Of a DNA stretch of 64,000 bases, positions 25,397 to 34,934 are shown in pieces. The notes beneath the pieces were generated by a model, which saw only the letters and a program-made list of their open reading frames with translations, made no database searches and was not told the DNA's origin. Source of the DNA: GWE2-40-63 sp050251815. Lineage in GTDB: Bacteria > Bacteroidota > Bacteroidia > Bacteroidales > SZUA-534. The position numbers and the translations under genes are program-made. The stretch lies in contig JBFWMB010000015.1 in assembly GCA_050251815.1 (NCBI GenBank), positions 1 to 64,000 of the forward strand, read 5' to 3'. The stretch's first letter is position 1, and every line of letters starts with the position of its first letter.

Positions 25397-27637
25397 TTAA
25401 ACCCGAACACCCATAACAATGATATCGTCAATCTGATCAATCTCGCCACGCCACTCGTCGATGGTAGTATTGAGTATCTCGCGTTGCTCATCCATCGATT
25501 TGTCCTGAATACTCAACAGCAGTTCCTTAAAGGGTTTCGATTTGAATTTTCCCCCGGTTGGCCCGCCAAACTGGTCGGCATAACCATCAGAAAAAATATA
25601 AAAGGTATCACCGGGCTGGAGTTCAATTTCGTTATTGGTAAAACTATCCTTCTCGCGAATATAAATTCCAATAGGCATTTTATCGGCTTTTACTTCAATA
25701 AGTTCCCCATTACGGAACAACAGTAGCGGATTATAGGCACCGGCGTATTGCAGCTTATTGGCCTCAAAATCAATCACACACAAGGCAATATCCATTCCAT
25801 CTTTGGCTTCGCCTTCTTTTCCGGTTTGGCCCAGGGTTCGTTTTACCTGACTTCGTAAATCGTTCAGAATAAGATGTGGTTGAACCGTATTATTTTTATT
25901 TACAATCTCGTTCAGAAACGAAACGCCCAGCATACTCATAAATGCTCCCGGAACCCCGTGACCTGTGCAATCGGCAGCAGCCACAATTACTTTGTTCCCC
26001 ACTTTATTCATCCAGTAATAGTCGCCGCTAACAATATCGCGGGGACGGAAAAGAATAAAATGTTCGCGCAGAATCTCTGTGGCAAATTCGGGCGCCGGTA
26101 AAATTGCGGTCTGAATTCGCTTGGCGTATTTGATGCTGTCGGTGATTTCTTCTTTTTGTTTTTCAATTTCGGTTTTCTGCTCTTCCAATAACAGGTTATC
26201 ACGCATCTTGCGCTTATAGCTTCGGAATACCTGCACCGAAAAGCCCGAAACTACCAGCAGTCCAATCAGGATAAACGTGCGGACCAAGCGATCGCGTTTT
26301 TGTTTTTGCTGGTATTCGAGGTCCTTTTGAGCCTGAATAAATTCCTGTTCTTTTTGCTGTTTGTCGAATTCATACTGCATGCTCATTTGGGTAAGCAGCT
26401 CAATATTCTCGTCGCTTTGAATGGTGTCGTTAATTTCCTTGAATCGTAAAAAGCTCTCATAGGCTTTTTTGTAATCACCCACCGCAGCATAAGCTTTACT
26501 CAATTGCTCGTTGGTCGATTTAAGATTTACCAACGATTCAATTTCTTCTGCCATTGACTTAGCCTTAAGCAGGTAAGAGATAGCTTTTGGGTAGTTCTTC
26601 CGGTTAAGTGAAACTTCGCCCAAGCCTTGATAAGAGACAATCTGCTCTTCAATTTCGGACAATTCCCTGAGGTTTATTTTTAAACTTCGATTGTAGTATT
26701 CAATGGATTTATTAAAAAGTGCTTCGCGCTCTTTCTGAGGTACATAATCCGATTTACGCAGGTAAGTCTGCCCAAAAAGATTGTAAATACCAATTACTCC
26801 GCGCAAATCGTTTTGCTCCAGATAAATATCCAGGGCGCTCTGATAAACCATCATGGCTGAATCGAACTGTTTGCGTTCATCGTAGATACCACCCAGGTTC
26901 CGATAGGTATCAGCAATGATTGATTTGGCATCGATTTCGGTGGCCAAACTATTGGCTTTTTTATACGATTCCATGGCCCGATCAAATTTCTTCTGATCTT
27001 CATAAATACCGCCAATGTTAGCATAAATAGTTGCCACCATATCCAAATAGCCCAGTTCCTCGTTAAGCGCCATACTTAAATAGTAGTTTTCCAGCGCCTT
27101 TTCGTAATTGTACAGATTGTAAAAAGCAGCACCAATATTATTATAGCAATAGGCCATATCCTTCTTATTATCGAGCTGTTTAAGCAAACGCAGGCTTTCA
27201 GTATAGTGATTAATGGCTTTGCTGTAATCAGCTTGTATATGACTCACCAAACCCATCAGTACCTCAAATTTCGATGAGTTTTCGGGAAACATCTGATTCA
27301 CTTTCCTGCTTTTTTCGTAATAATGGGCGATGCTATCGAAGGCATATTGATAATAAAAGCATTTTCCCAAATTATAATAAGAATCGGACAATCCTTTTAC
27401 GAAAAGTATCTTTTCCGATAACCGGGCTGCACTGCGGGCATATTCGAGCGATTTTTCAAGGTCTTCAGACAAAAATGCTTCTGAAAGCTCATTTAATACG
27501 TTTACTTTAACAGTATCTTCTTTTGCGTTGCTTAACTGACCCAACAAATCGTATACCTGCGAACGCTGTTCGTTTTGTGAAAACCCACGGCTTGCCGTAA
27601 AAATCAATATTAAAATTAGTATTGCCTTAACGTTCAT
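25397..27637 (-). CDS. TPR protein with C-terminal SpoIIE-type PP2C phosphatase
   Basis: A 746-residue signalling protein: Sec signal (about 1-20), about eight TPR units (about 35-400; for example AYCYNNIGAAFYNLYNYEKALENYY, split by family spacing), a coiled coil, a membrane helix (about 455-475), a second coiled coil (about 480-510) and a SpoIIE phosphatase domain (about 530-746). Phosphatase motifs are SGDYYWMN, AAADCTGHGVPGAFMSM and the terminal DDIIVMG, giving the metal aspartates. The TPRs are outside and the phosphatase inside, so the protein may sense an envelope state and dephosphorylate an anti-sigma-antagonist-like partner. No such partner gene is adjacent. Confidence 0.85.
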   Translation of the reverse strand: MNVKAILILILIFTASRGFSQNEQRSQVYDLLGQLSNAKEDTVKVNVLNELSEAFLSEDLEKSLEYARSAARLSEKILFVKGLSDSYYNLGKCFYYQYAFDSIAHYYEKSRKVNQMFPENSSKFEVLMGLVSHIQADYSKAINHYTESLRLLKQLDNKKDMAYCYNNIGAAFYNLYNYEKALENYYLSMALNEELGYLDMVATIYANIGGIYEDQKKFDRAMESYKKANSLATEIDAKSIIADTYRNLGGIYDERKQFDSAMMVYQSALDIYLEQNDLRGVIGIYNLFGQTYLRKSDYVPQKEREALFNKSIEYYNRSLKINLRELSEIEEQIVSYQGLGEVSLNRKNYPKAISYLLKAKSMAEEIESLVNLKSTNEQLSKAYAAVGDYKKAYESFLRFKEINDTIQSDENIELLTQMSMQYEFDKQQKEQEFIQAQKDLEYQQKQKRDRLVRTFILIGLLVVSGFSVQVFRSYKRKMRDNLLLEEQKTEIEKQKEEITDSIKYAKRIQTAILPAPEFATEILREHFILFRPRDIVSGDYYWMNKVGNKVIVAAADCTGHGVPGAFMSMLGVSFLNEIVNKNNTVQPHLILNDLRSQVKRTLGQTGKEGEAKDGMDIALCVIDFEANKLQYAGAYNPLLLFRNGELIEVKADKMPIGIYIREKDSFTNNEIELQPGDTFYIFSDGYADQFGGPTGGKFKSKPFKELLLSIQDKSMDEQREILNTTIDEWRGEIDQIDDIIVMGVRV

Positions 27638-27690
27638 GGTTTTATTATTTATGCCAACTCAAAGATAATTTTTTTATTCTAAAAAATGGA

Positions 27691-29814
27691 TTAAACATCT
27701 TTCATCGACAACTGAATTCGTTTTCTTTCTTTATCGACCGATACCACTTTTACTTTAACATGCTGATTCAGTGAAACCACTTCCGAAGGGTTCGACACAA
27801 AACGATTGGCCAGCATCGAAATATGAACCAGTCCATCCTGATGCACACCAATATCAACAAAGGCCCCGAAATTGGTAATATTGGTTACAATTCCCGGAAG
27901 CACCATGCCCTCGTACAAATCGTTCACGGTATTTACTCCTTCGGCAAACTCAAACACTTTTACTTTGGAACGTGGATCGCGCCCCGGTTTTTCAAGTTCT
28001 TTCAATATGTCGTTTAAGGTAGGTAAACCAACTGAAGGACTGACGTACTTTTCAGGTTTTATTTGTTTGCGTACCGATTCGTCAGCAATTAACACGCCTA
28101 CCTCTACGCCCAGGTCTTTAGCCATAGCATCAACCACAGCATAACTCTCGGGGTGAACAGCACTGTTGTCGAGCGGATTTTTAGCATTTGGAATGCGTAA
28201 AAAGCCGGCGCATTGTTCAAAAGCCTTATCTCCCATTCGGGGTACTTTTTTTAATTCCTTGCGAGAACTAAAAGCTCCATTCTCTTTACGGTAATCGACG
28301 ACATTTTGAGCCAGTTTGGGACCCAGTCCGCTCACATAGCTCAACAGGTGTTTGCTTGCTGTATTCAGGTTAACGCCCACAGCATTTACACAACTTTCGA
28401 CCACAAAATCGAGGTTTTCCTTTAATTTGTTTTGATCCACATCGTGCTGATACTGCCCCACCCCTATCGATTTGGCATCAATTTTAACCAGTTCGGCCAG
28501 GGGATCCATCAGGCGGCGACCAATGGAAACAGCTCCGCGAACGGTAACATCGTAGTCGGGAAATTCTTCGCGGGCAATGGGCGAAGCCGAATATATTGAA
28601 GCACCACTCTCGTTTACCATAAACACCTGCAAATCGTTGTCGAAACGAATGTGGCGGATAAAAGCCTCTGTTTCGCGACTGGCTGTGCCATTACCGATAG
28701 CTATGGCCTCAATCTTATAGGAGTTTACCAGCGACAGTATTTTTTTGGTAGCCGTGCCTTTTTCGTTTTGCGGAGGATGCGGATAAATGGTTTCGTTGTG
28801 CAACAAGTCGCCATATTCGTTCAGGCACACCAGCTTACAACCGGTACGGAAACCCGGATCGAGCGCCAGAATACGCTTCTGCCCTAAGGGTGAAGCCAAA
28901 AGCAGTTGTCGCAAGTTTAAAGCAAAAACCTGAATGGCTTCTTCGTCGGCTTTTTCTTTATAGCGTTTCTTAAACTCATTTTCGAGCGAAGGTTGAATCA
29001 GGCGTTTGTAACTGTCGTTTACAGCCAGCCGAACCTGCTCCGAGGAATGGGTATAGCCACGAACAAACTGCGCTTCGAGCAAAGTAAGGCACGATTCGGC
29101 TTCGGGTTCCACGCTGATTTTCAAAAAGCCTTCGCTTTCGCCCCTGCGCATTGCCAACATACGGTGCGAAGGGCATTTTTTAAGCAGCTCAGAAAAATCA
29201 AAATAATCGGTGTACTTAATTCCTTCGGTTTCTTTCCCCTTAATTACTTTCGACACAATCAGGGCATCGTGCTCAAATACGCGGCGGCATTTCTGACGGG
29301 CTTGCTGATTTTCACTCACCCATTCGGCAATAATATCGCGTGCTCCTTGTAAAGCTTCTTCAATTGAACTTACCTCCCCTTTAACATAAGCCAGGGCTAT
29401 ATCTTCAACAGCGCCTGAAACCTGCTTCATTAATTGTTTGGCCAGCGGCTCCAGTCCCAATTCCCTGGCAACAGTGGCTTTGGTTCGTCGTTTGGGCTTG
29501 TAGGGCAAATACAAGTCTTCCAGTTCAACCGGATCGAAGGTAGCGGTAATTTTTCGCGCCAACTCGTCGGTAAGCTGGCCTTGTTCTCTAATGGTTTCAA
29601 GCACGGTGGCCTTGCGCTTTTCCAGTTCTTCGAATTTCTTATTTTGCAATTCTATCTCGCGGATAACAACTTCGTCGAGTCCGCCGGTTCGTTCCTTACG
29701 GTAGCGACTGATAAAAGGAACCGTGGCTCCCTCGTTTAAAAGACCAATTACTGCACTTGCCTGATGATAAGTAATTGCCAGTTGCCCGGCGATATGTTCA
29801 ATATATTTATCCAT
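27691..29814 (-). CDS. tex: Tex family transcription accessory / RNA-binding protein
   Basis: Cytosolic nucleic-acid-binding protein of the Tex/YhgF family. Order of domains: N-terminal helical part with NEGATVPFISRYRKERTGGLDE (in pieces, about 28-49), a YqgF-like fold (ALDPGFRTGCKLVCLNEYGD, about 320-339), a helix-hairpin-helix region (GVNLNTASKHLLSYVSGLG, about 480-498) and an S1 domain at the end (GMVLPGIVTNITNFGAFVDIG). The protein stops right after the S1 fold (707 residues; the E. coli form is somewhat longer), so the basic tail is missing. It is transcribed alone. Confidence 0.92.
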   Translation of the reverse strand: MDKYIEHIAGQLAITYHQASAVIGLLNEGATVPFISRYRKERTGGLDEVVIREIELQNKKFEELEKRKATVLETIREQGQLTDELARKITATFDPVELEDLYLPYKPKRRTKATVARELGLEPLAKQLMKQVSGAVEDIALAYVKGEVSSIEEALQGARDIIAEWVSENQQARQKCRRVFEHDALIVSKVIKGKETEGIKYTDYFDFSELLKKCPSHRMLAMRRGESEGFLKISVEPEAESCLTLLEAQFVRGYTHSSEQVRLAVNDSYKRLIQPSLENEFKKRYKEKADEEAIQVFALNLRQLLLASPLGQKRILALDPGFRTGCKLVCLNEYGDLLHNETIYPHPPQNEKGTATKKILSLVNSYKIEAIAIGNGTASRETEAFIRHIRFDNDLQVFMVNESGASIYSASPIAREEFPDYDVTVRGAVSIGRRLMDPLAELVKIDAKSIGVGQYQHDVDQNKLKENLDFVVESCVNAVGVNLNTASKHLLSYVSGLGPKLAQNVVDYRKENGAFSSRKELKKVPRMGDKAFEQCAGFLRIPNAKNPLDNSAVHPESYAVVDAMAKDLGVEVGVLIADESVRKQIKPEKYVSPSVGLPTLNDILKELEKPGRDPRSKVKVFEFAEGVNTVNDLYEGMVLPGIVTNITNFGAFVDIGVHQDGLVHISMLANRFVSNPSEVVSLNQHVKVKVVSVDKERKRIQLSMKDV

Positions 29815-30022
29815 GATTTAGAATTTTATATGGCAAATAAAAACATATTTTGGATTACACCAAAATGTTTATCGGGGCTGCGCTTTGGCTGAACCAGCCA
29901 ACTCGTTACCAATCAAAACTTATGTTCTTCGTAACGAAAAAATTTAGCATTCATTCTCCCTGGCTGTAAAAATTTTCTATTCCTTATAGTTACTTTTCCC
30001 ATCGCAAACCGTATTACAAGGC
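29815..30022. other. Upstream region of tex
   Basis: This divergent spacer holds an imperfect hairpin near 29840-29870 (arms AAACAT..TTTTGG and CCAAAATGTTT) in the presumed tex leader, and a short GGCTG/CAGCC dyad near 29878-29901. I could not place a convincing promoter, and see no RNA gene. Confidence 0.35.
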
Positions 30023-30082
30023 AACATCCGTTTCCGGAAAATTAATTGAACGGCAAACAACATTTGCCCCGCAGCGGATGTT
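30023..30082 (+). other. Potential structured leader before the PspC gene
   Basis: AACATCCG (30023-30030) pairs perfectly with CGGATGTT (30075-30082). Inside are a TTTCCGGAAA palindrome (30031-30040) and a second hairpin, GGCAAA/TTTGCC (30052-30057 with 30063-30068). Together they could fold as a three-way junction 33 bp before the start codon. No known riboswitch class is recognised. Confidence 0.35.
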
Positions 30083-30114
30083 CTCTCACTACTAACTAAT
30101 TTAAATTAATTGGC

Positions 30115-30303
30115 ATGAAACCACATTTAACCCGTTCGCGGCACAAAGTAATTGCCGGGGTGTGTGCCGGGCTGGCCGAATGGCTGGGCTGGGACATTAC
30201 CACCGTGCGAATTCTCTATGTATTGTTAAGCATCCTGAGTGTTGGCTTCCCGGGCATTTTAGTATATATTGTCCTATGGATAGTTATGCCCGATAGTTAT
30301 TAA
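30115..30303 (+). CDS. Small PspC-domain membrane protein
   Basis: A 62-residue single-domain PspC protein with the typical opening of Arg/Lys residues, then VIAGVCAGLAEWLGWDITTV (about 11-30) and a membrane helix (about 32-57, ending YIVLWIVMP). In enterobacteria PspC senses membrane stress. In Bacteroidota the domain also occurs alone, as here, and its role is less clear. No other phage-shock genes are adjacent. Confidence 0.85.
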   Translation: MKPHLTRSRHKVIAGVCAGLAEWLGWDITTVRILYVLLSILSVGFPGILVYIVLWIVMPDSY

Positions 30304-30384
30304 CTCCTTTTACCATTCATCGTATGGTTTTGAATAAACACAAGTGCTAACAGAAGCTGCCATTGTTATAAAGGCCGGTAAAAC

Positions 30385-30417
30385 AAAAAAGCTGCCCCCG
30401 AACCGGGACAGCTTTTT
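30385..30417 (-). terminator. Terminator of gcvP
   Basis: The arms AAAAAAGCTGCCC and GGGACAGCTTTTT pair with one G-U and a short loop. On the minus strand the stem ends in a T run about 40 bp past the gcvP stop. The A/T symmetry suggests it also works for the PspC gene. Confidence 0.75.
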
Positions 30418-30458
30418 AATTGTATTATGATAAGGCAGCTTAAGCCGCCAGGTTTCTC

Positions 30459-33323
30459 TTAATCGAGGTATTCTGAAATGGGTGCACAGGAGCATACCAG
30501 GTTCCGGTCGCCATAGCCGTCGTCGACACGGGCTACTGCAGGCCAGAATTTATTGTGGGTAATCCAGTCGAGCGGATACGCTGCCCGGTGACGGCTGTAA
30601 GGATGATCCCAAGCATCGTCGGTACATTCCAATGCTGTATGCGGTGCATTCTTCAGCAGGTTATCCTTCGCATCAGCCTTACCCTTTTTAATTTCCTGAA
30701 TCTCTTCCAGAATGCTGTTCATGGCTTCCACAAAGCGATCGAGTTCTTCTTTGCTTTCGCTTTCGGTAGGTTCCACCATCAGGGTTTCGTGCACAGGAAA
30801 CGACAAAGTAGGTGCATGGAAGCCATAATCCATCAAACGCTTGGCAATATCCACGGTTTCTACCCCGTATTCCTGACGGAAATGACGGCAATCTACAATC
30901 ATCTCGTGACCCACTCGTCCATTGGTTCCGGTATATAAAATACCAAAATTCTCGCTCAGTTCACGAGCCAGGTAATTGGCATTCAGTATGGCTATTTTGG
31001 TCGATTGTGTCAAGCCTTCCCCACCCAGCATCTTAATGTAGGCATGGGTAATGGGCAACACCATGGCGCTTCCGTAAGGAGCCCCTGAAACTGCTTTAAT
31101 GGCCTGCTTGCCTCCGGTTTCAACCACGGGGTGTCCCGGAAGGAAAGGCACCAGGTGTTTGGCCACGCCAATGGGTCCTACACCGGGTCCACCTCCGCCA
31201 TGAGGAATGGCAAAGGTTTTATGCAGGTTCAGGTGACATACGTCGGCTCCAATAAATCCTGGGCTGGTTAAACCCACCTGGGCATTCATGTTGGCTCCGT
31301 CCATGTAAACCAGTCCGCCATTTTCATGGATAATATCCATCATCAGGCGGATTTCCTTTTCAAAAACGCCGTGAGTCGACGGGTAAGTAATCATAAAGGA
31401 ATGCAGCTTATCTTTGTGCTCTTCGGCTTTGGCTTTCAAGTCGGCCACATCCACATTGCCTTTTTGGTCGCAGGCTACTACCACAACCTGTCCACCGGCC
31501 ATAACCGCACTGGCAGGGTTTGTTCCGTGAGCCGATGCAGGAATAAGCACAATGTTTCGGTGTTGCTGGCCCCGCGATTTGTGGTATTCACGAATCACCA
31601 TCAATCCGGTATATTCACCGGCTGCACCCGAATTGGGCTGCAAACTCACGGCTGCAAAGCCGGTAATCTCGGCCAAATCGTGCTCCAGTTCAGCAATCAG
31701 CTCCTGATAACCCTGGGCTTGTTCTTTGGGAACAAAGGGGTGTATGCTTCCAAACTCTGCCCAACTTAAAGGTAACATGGTAGTGGCCGGGTTCAGCTTC
31801 ATGGTACAGGAACCCAGCGAAATCATGGCGTGGGTAAGTGAAATATCTTTCCGTTCCAACTTTTTGATGTAACGCATCAACTCGGTTTCGGAGCGATAAG
31901 CATTGAAAATCTTTTCTTCCAATATGGGTGTATTGCGCAAAAAGGCTTCATCGAAATAAATCAGCTCGCGTGCCTCGCTAACTTCCACCTGTTTTTTATT
32001 TAGCGCTCCGGCAATCACTTTAAGGATATTATTGACATCGCTGAGCGAAGTAGTTTCGTCGAGACTGATTCCCAGCTTGTCGGCGTCGATTAAACGGAAG
32101 TTCATTTGTGCATTACGGGCGGCATCAGCTAAAGCATTGGCTTTTCCGGGCACACTGAGGTACAGTGTGTCGAAGAAATTCTCGTTCAGCTGTTTTACCT
32201 CCATAGCCTGCAGGCCTTCGTTCAGCAGCCCGGTAAGGTAATGTATGCGATAAGCAATGGCCTTTAAGCCTTCGGGACCGTGGTACACGGCATACATTCC
32301 TGCCATGGTGGCCAGTAAGGCCTGAGCGGTACAAATGTTCGAAGTAGCTTTTTCACGTTTGATGTGCTGTTCGCGGGTTTGCAGCGCCATACGCAGGGCT
32401 TTGTTTCCATTCCGATCAATCGACACGCCAATGATTCGTCCGGGCATGCTGCGCTTAAAGGCGTCTTTGGTGGCAAAGAATGCGGCATGCGGCCCGCCGT
32501 AACCCATAGGGATTCCAAAGCGCTGCGAGCTTCCGCAAACAATGTCGGCTCCCCATTCGCCCGGAGGCACCAGAATGCTTAGGCTCATTAAGTCGGCTAC
32601 CACGGCAACCATGCTGTTGTTGGCATGGGCTTTTTCGGTAAAGGCGCGGTAATCTTCAATGGAACCCTCAGCGTTGGGGTATTGAACAACGGCCCCAAAA
32701 ACCTTATCGGTAAACACAAAGTCGTGGTAGTTTCCACTAACAATATCGATACCCAGCGGTTCGGCGCGGGTTATCAGCACGTCGAGGGTTTGCGGGAATA
32801 TTTTCTCATCGACAAATAACTGAGAGCCGCCATTCTTTACAAAGCTTTTATCGCGTTTGTTGTACATCATAATGATGGCTTCGGCAGCCGCTGTCGATTC
32901 GTCGAGTAACGACGAGTTGGCAATTTCCATCCCGGTAAGGCTCATCACCATGGTCTGGAAGTTCAGCAAAGCCTCGAGCCTTCCCTGCGAAATTTCAGCC
33001 TGATAAGGTGTGTACGAAGTGTACCAGCTGGGATTCTCGAATACGTTGCGTAGAATAACCGATGGGGTAATGGTATGGTAATACCCAAGGCCAATGTAAG
33101 TTTTGTACAGCTTATTTTTTGCGGCCAGTTGCTTAATGCGGGTCAGGTATTCATATTCCGACAGGGGAGCCCCTATAGCAAGCGGCGCTTTTAAACGAAT
33201 GTCGGAAGGAATGGTTTGATCAATCAACGATTCTAACGACGGCACTCCAATGCGGGCAAGCATCTCGTCCACATCGCTTTGGCGCGGCCCTATATGGCGC
33301 GTCAGGAAGTTATGAATTGGCAT
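30459..33323 (-). CDS. gcvP: Glycine dehydrogenase (decarboxylating), glycine cleavage P-protein
   Basis: PLP enzyme that decarboxylates glycine and passes the aminomethyl group to the H-protein lipoyl arm. At 954 residues it is the fused single-chain form. Visible marks are the N-terminal RHIGPRQSDVDEMLARIG, the block GLGYYHT near 77-83, the glycine-rich LQPNSGAAGEYTGLM and the PLP-lysine segment NLHKTFAIPHGGGGPG near 693-708. The other glycine cleavage genes are not in the window, apart from a candidate E3 (lpdA). No glycine riboswitch is visible upstream. It is transcribed alone and ends at the hairpin 30385-30417. Confidence 0.96.
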   Translation of the reverse strand: MPIHNFLTRHIGPRQSDVDEMLARIGVPSLESLIDQTIPSDIRLKAPLAIGAPLSEYEYLTRIKQLAAKNKLYKTYIGLGYYHTITPSVILRNVFENPSWYTSYTPYQAEISQGRLEALLNFQTMVMSLTGMEIANSSLLDESTAAAEAIIMMYNKRDKSFVKNGGSQLFVDEKIFPQTLDVLITRAEPLGIDIVSGNYHDFVFTDKVFGAVVQYPNAEGSIEDYRAFTEKAHANNSMVAVVADLMSLSILVPPGEWGADIVCGSSQRFGIPMGYGGPHAAFFATKDAFKRSMPGRIIGVSIDRNGNKALRMALQTREQHIKREKATSNICTAQALLATMAGMYAVYHGPEGLKAIAYRIHYLTGLLNEGLQAMEVKQLNENFFDTLYLSVPGKANALADAARNAQMNFRLIDADKLGISLDETTSLSDVNNILKVIAGALNKKQVEVSEARELIYFDEAFLRNTPILEEKIFNAYRSETELMRYIKKLERKDISLTHAMISLGSCTMKLNPATTMLPLSWAEFGSIHPFVPKEQAQGYQELIAELEHDLAEITGFAAVSLQPNSGAAGEYTGLMVIREYHKSRGQQHRNIVLIPASAHGTNPASAVMAGGQVVVVACDQKGNVDVADLKAKAEEHKDKLHSFMITYPSTHGVFEKEIRLMMDIIHENGGLVYMDGANMNAQVGLTSPGFIGADVCHLNLHKTFAIPHGGGGPGVGPIGVAKHLVPFLPGHPVVETGGKQAIKAVSGAPYGSAMVLPITHAYIKMLGGEGLTQSTKIAILNANYLARELSENFGILYTGTNGRVGHEMIVDCRHFRQEYGVETVDIAKRLMDYGFHAPTLSFPVHETLMVEPTESESKEELDRFVEAMNSILEEIQEIKKGKADAKDNLLKNAPHTALECTDDAWDHPYSRHRAAYPLDWITHNKFWPAVARVDDGYGDRNLVCSCAPISEYLD

Positions 33324-33583
33324 AAGTATTTGTTTTGTTAGTTTAAATTTTGTGCATCTAAAAAAAGTTTGACGCGGTAAAATTAAATCTTTTACTAAGC
33401 AATTATAAGCTATTGCCTAAAATATTAACATGTTTCAAAGCAAGATGCGAACTGATATTTTTCAGCTTTGCTCCGGGCATACCACAGCTACCAGCCAGCT
33501 ACCACATGACCGGTAAAAAATTGTACAGGTGTTTTCAAAGCCATTAATTATCGTTAGTTTTGGATCGCACAAAATTTAGGTAT

Positions 33584-34243
33584 ATGAAACGCATACTTGT
33601 AATTCTCGGGCTCAGCTTTTTGGTAATTGTTGGAACAAAGGCTCAAAGCGACACCCTGTGGCTGATGAACGGTAAAAAGGTGCCCATTTCCGGTTTTTCG
33701 CCCGACAGCGACACCAACGAACCCCTGAACCAGGCTATATTTTATCACACCTTAAAGGGCAAAACCCGGAAAGCTTACACCGACGAGATATTCTCGGTAA
33801 GAAGCAGCAGTTCGGGCGAAACCGTGTTTTATAAACCGCAGCCCGAACTGGGCGAGCCACTCGATGTGAACCAGATGCGCCAATACGTTACCGGTTTACA
33901 CCTGGCCCGGCAAAAAAACACGAACGAGTTACTCCTGGCCGGAAGTTTTGTTTCGGGTATGCTGGGCGCCTTTACCCCCTCGCCCAACGTTAAGCTTGGA
34001 GGCGTTGAAGCCTCGCTACCCCTGGGATTTCTTATTCCTATTGGCTATGTGTCGCTGACTGGCTATTTTACACCAGGTAAGCGCTACGTAAATTCAGCCC
34101 ATTTACCGTCGCAGAACGAATACCTGCTGATGGGTTTCGAAGAGGGTTCGCAACGCAAAACCATTCACAAAACCCTGCTGGCCGGGTGCCTGGGGTACCT
34201 TTCGGGGATGCTTATGGTTACAGTTATCAGCGGCACCCCATGA
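33584..34243 (+). CDS. Exported/membrane protein of unknown function, 219 aa
   Basis: The protein opens with a signal sequence (about 3-18, ILVILGLSFLVIVGTKAQ) and a short module DTLWLMNGKKVPISGF, like the openings of two other proteins in this window. Two hydrophobic stretches in the second half (about 118-165) and one at the end (about 195-216) suggest membrane insertion. The ATG at 33584 is chosen over a TTG 24 bp upstream. Its TGA overlaps the start of the nuclease gene (ATGA), so translation of the two is coupled. I do not recognise the family beyond the N-terminal module. Confidence 0.6.
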   Translation: MKRILVILGLSFLVIVGTKAQSDTLWLMNGKKVPISGFSPDSDTNEPLNQAIFYHTLKGKTRKAYTDEIFSVRSSSSGETVFYKPQPELGEPLDVNQMRQYVTGLHLARQKNTNELLLAGSFVSGMLGAFTPSPNVKLGGVEASLPLGFLIPIGYVSLTGYFTPGKRYVNSAHLPSQNEYLLMGFEEGSQRKTIHKTLLAGCLGYLSGMLMVTVISGTP

Positions 34244-34920
34244 GGCCTTTTGAACAGGTAGCTGACTATATGGTTGCACAGCAGGGAGCCGCCGCTGCCT
34301 TTGACCTCCCCAATGAGGTGCTATATGTGCTGAACCACCTGAACCGGGCCGAACGAGGCGACCTGAAAGCCTGGCTGTTTAACCAGGCCAAAAAGATGAG
34401 CCTCAACGGTACGGCCCACGATGCCCTCTTTTGGCTCGAAAACTGTTACCTGCTTATTGAAAAACACACCTACCGCTTTCACCAGGTATTTTTTAGTCCG
34501 GGTACCGACATCCCCGAAACCATTCTGGGAATGATTCAAAGCGCCGAACAAACCATCGACCTGTGCATCTTCACTATAAGTCATTACGAACTGGCAGCCG
34601 AACTGGGCAAAGCCCATCGCCGGGGTGTTAGGGTGCGCCTGCTTACCGACGACCAGAAACAGTACGACAAGGGCTCGCGCATTAAAACCCTGAGCCATGA
34701 GGGCATAGCCGTTAAAACCGATGACTCGCGCTACCACATGCACCACAAATTCGGGCTGATTGACCGGCGAACCGCTTTTACCGGCAGTTTTAACTGGACC
34801 TACACCGCTACCAAACACAACCAGGAGAACTTACTGGTTACCACCAACTACGACATAGTAAAGCAATACCATAGCGAATTTGAACGTTTGTGGGAAAGCA
34901 TGCAACCCCTTTGGGGATAG
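34240..34920 (+). CDS. Single-HKD phospholipase D-type nuclease
   Basis: A cytosolic 226-residue protein with no signal peptide. Residues about 90-205 form one PLD domain with the HKD motif HHKFGLID (His168, Lys170, Asp175), followed by the conserved GSFNWT. Proteins with one HKD normally work as dimers and are often endonucleases (Nuc/Zucchini type). The first 85 residues are a helical region I do not recognise. The ATG at 34240 overlaps the previous stop codon. Local GC is high (38 of 60 in the line starting 34621, against 23 of 60 at 15181), which may mean recent transfer or strong codon bias. Confidence 0.78.
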   Translation: MRPFEQVADYMVAQQGAAAAFDLPNEVLYVLNHLNRAERGDLKAWLFNQAKKMSLNGTAHDALFWLENCYLLIEKHTYRFHQVFFSPGTDIPETILGMIQSAEQTIDLCIFTISHYELAAELGKAHRRGVRVRLLTDDQKQYDKGSRIKTLSHEGIAVKTDDSRYHMHHKFGLIDRRTAFTGSFNWTYTATKHNQENLLVTTNYDIVKQYHSEFERLWESMQPLWG

Positions 34921-34934
34921 CCGGGTTTATTCCC

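Noticed and set aside
31326..31769. A 147-codon frame antisense to gcvP
   Set aside because: It shadows the conserved gcvP coding sequence, with no start context or domain of its own.
33324..33583. Glycine riboswitch upstream of gcvP
   Set aside because: No tandem aptamer-like pattern or expression platform can be seen in this AT-rich gap.
34321..34818. A 165-codon reading frame antisense to the PLD nuclease
   Set aside because: It is fully covered by the HKD nuclease on the other strand. High GC in this block lengthens chance open frames, and its product has no recognisable motif.
33584..34920. A proven anti-phage system made of the membrane protein and PLD nuclease
   Set aside because: There is no helicase, NTPase or sensor partner, and no neighbouring defence genes; it is kept only as a speculative finding.
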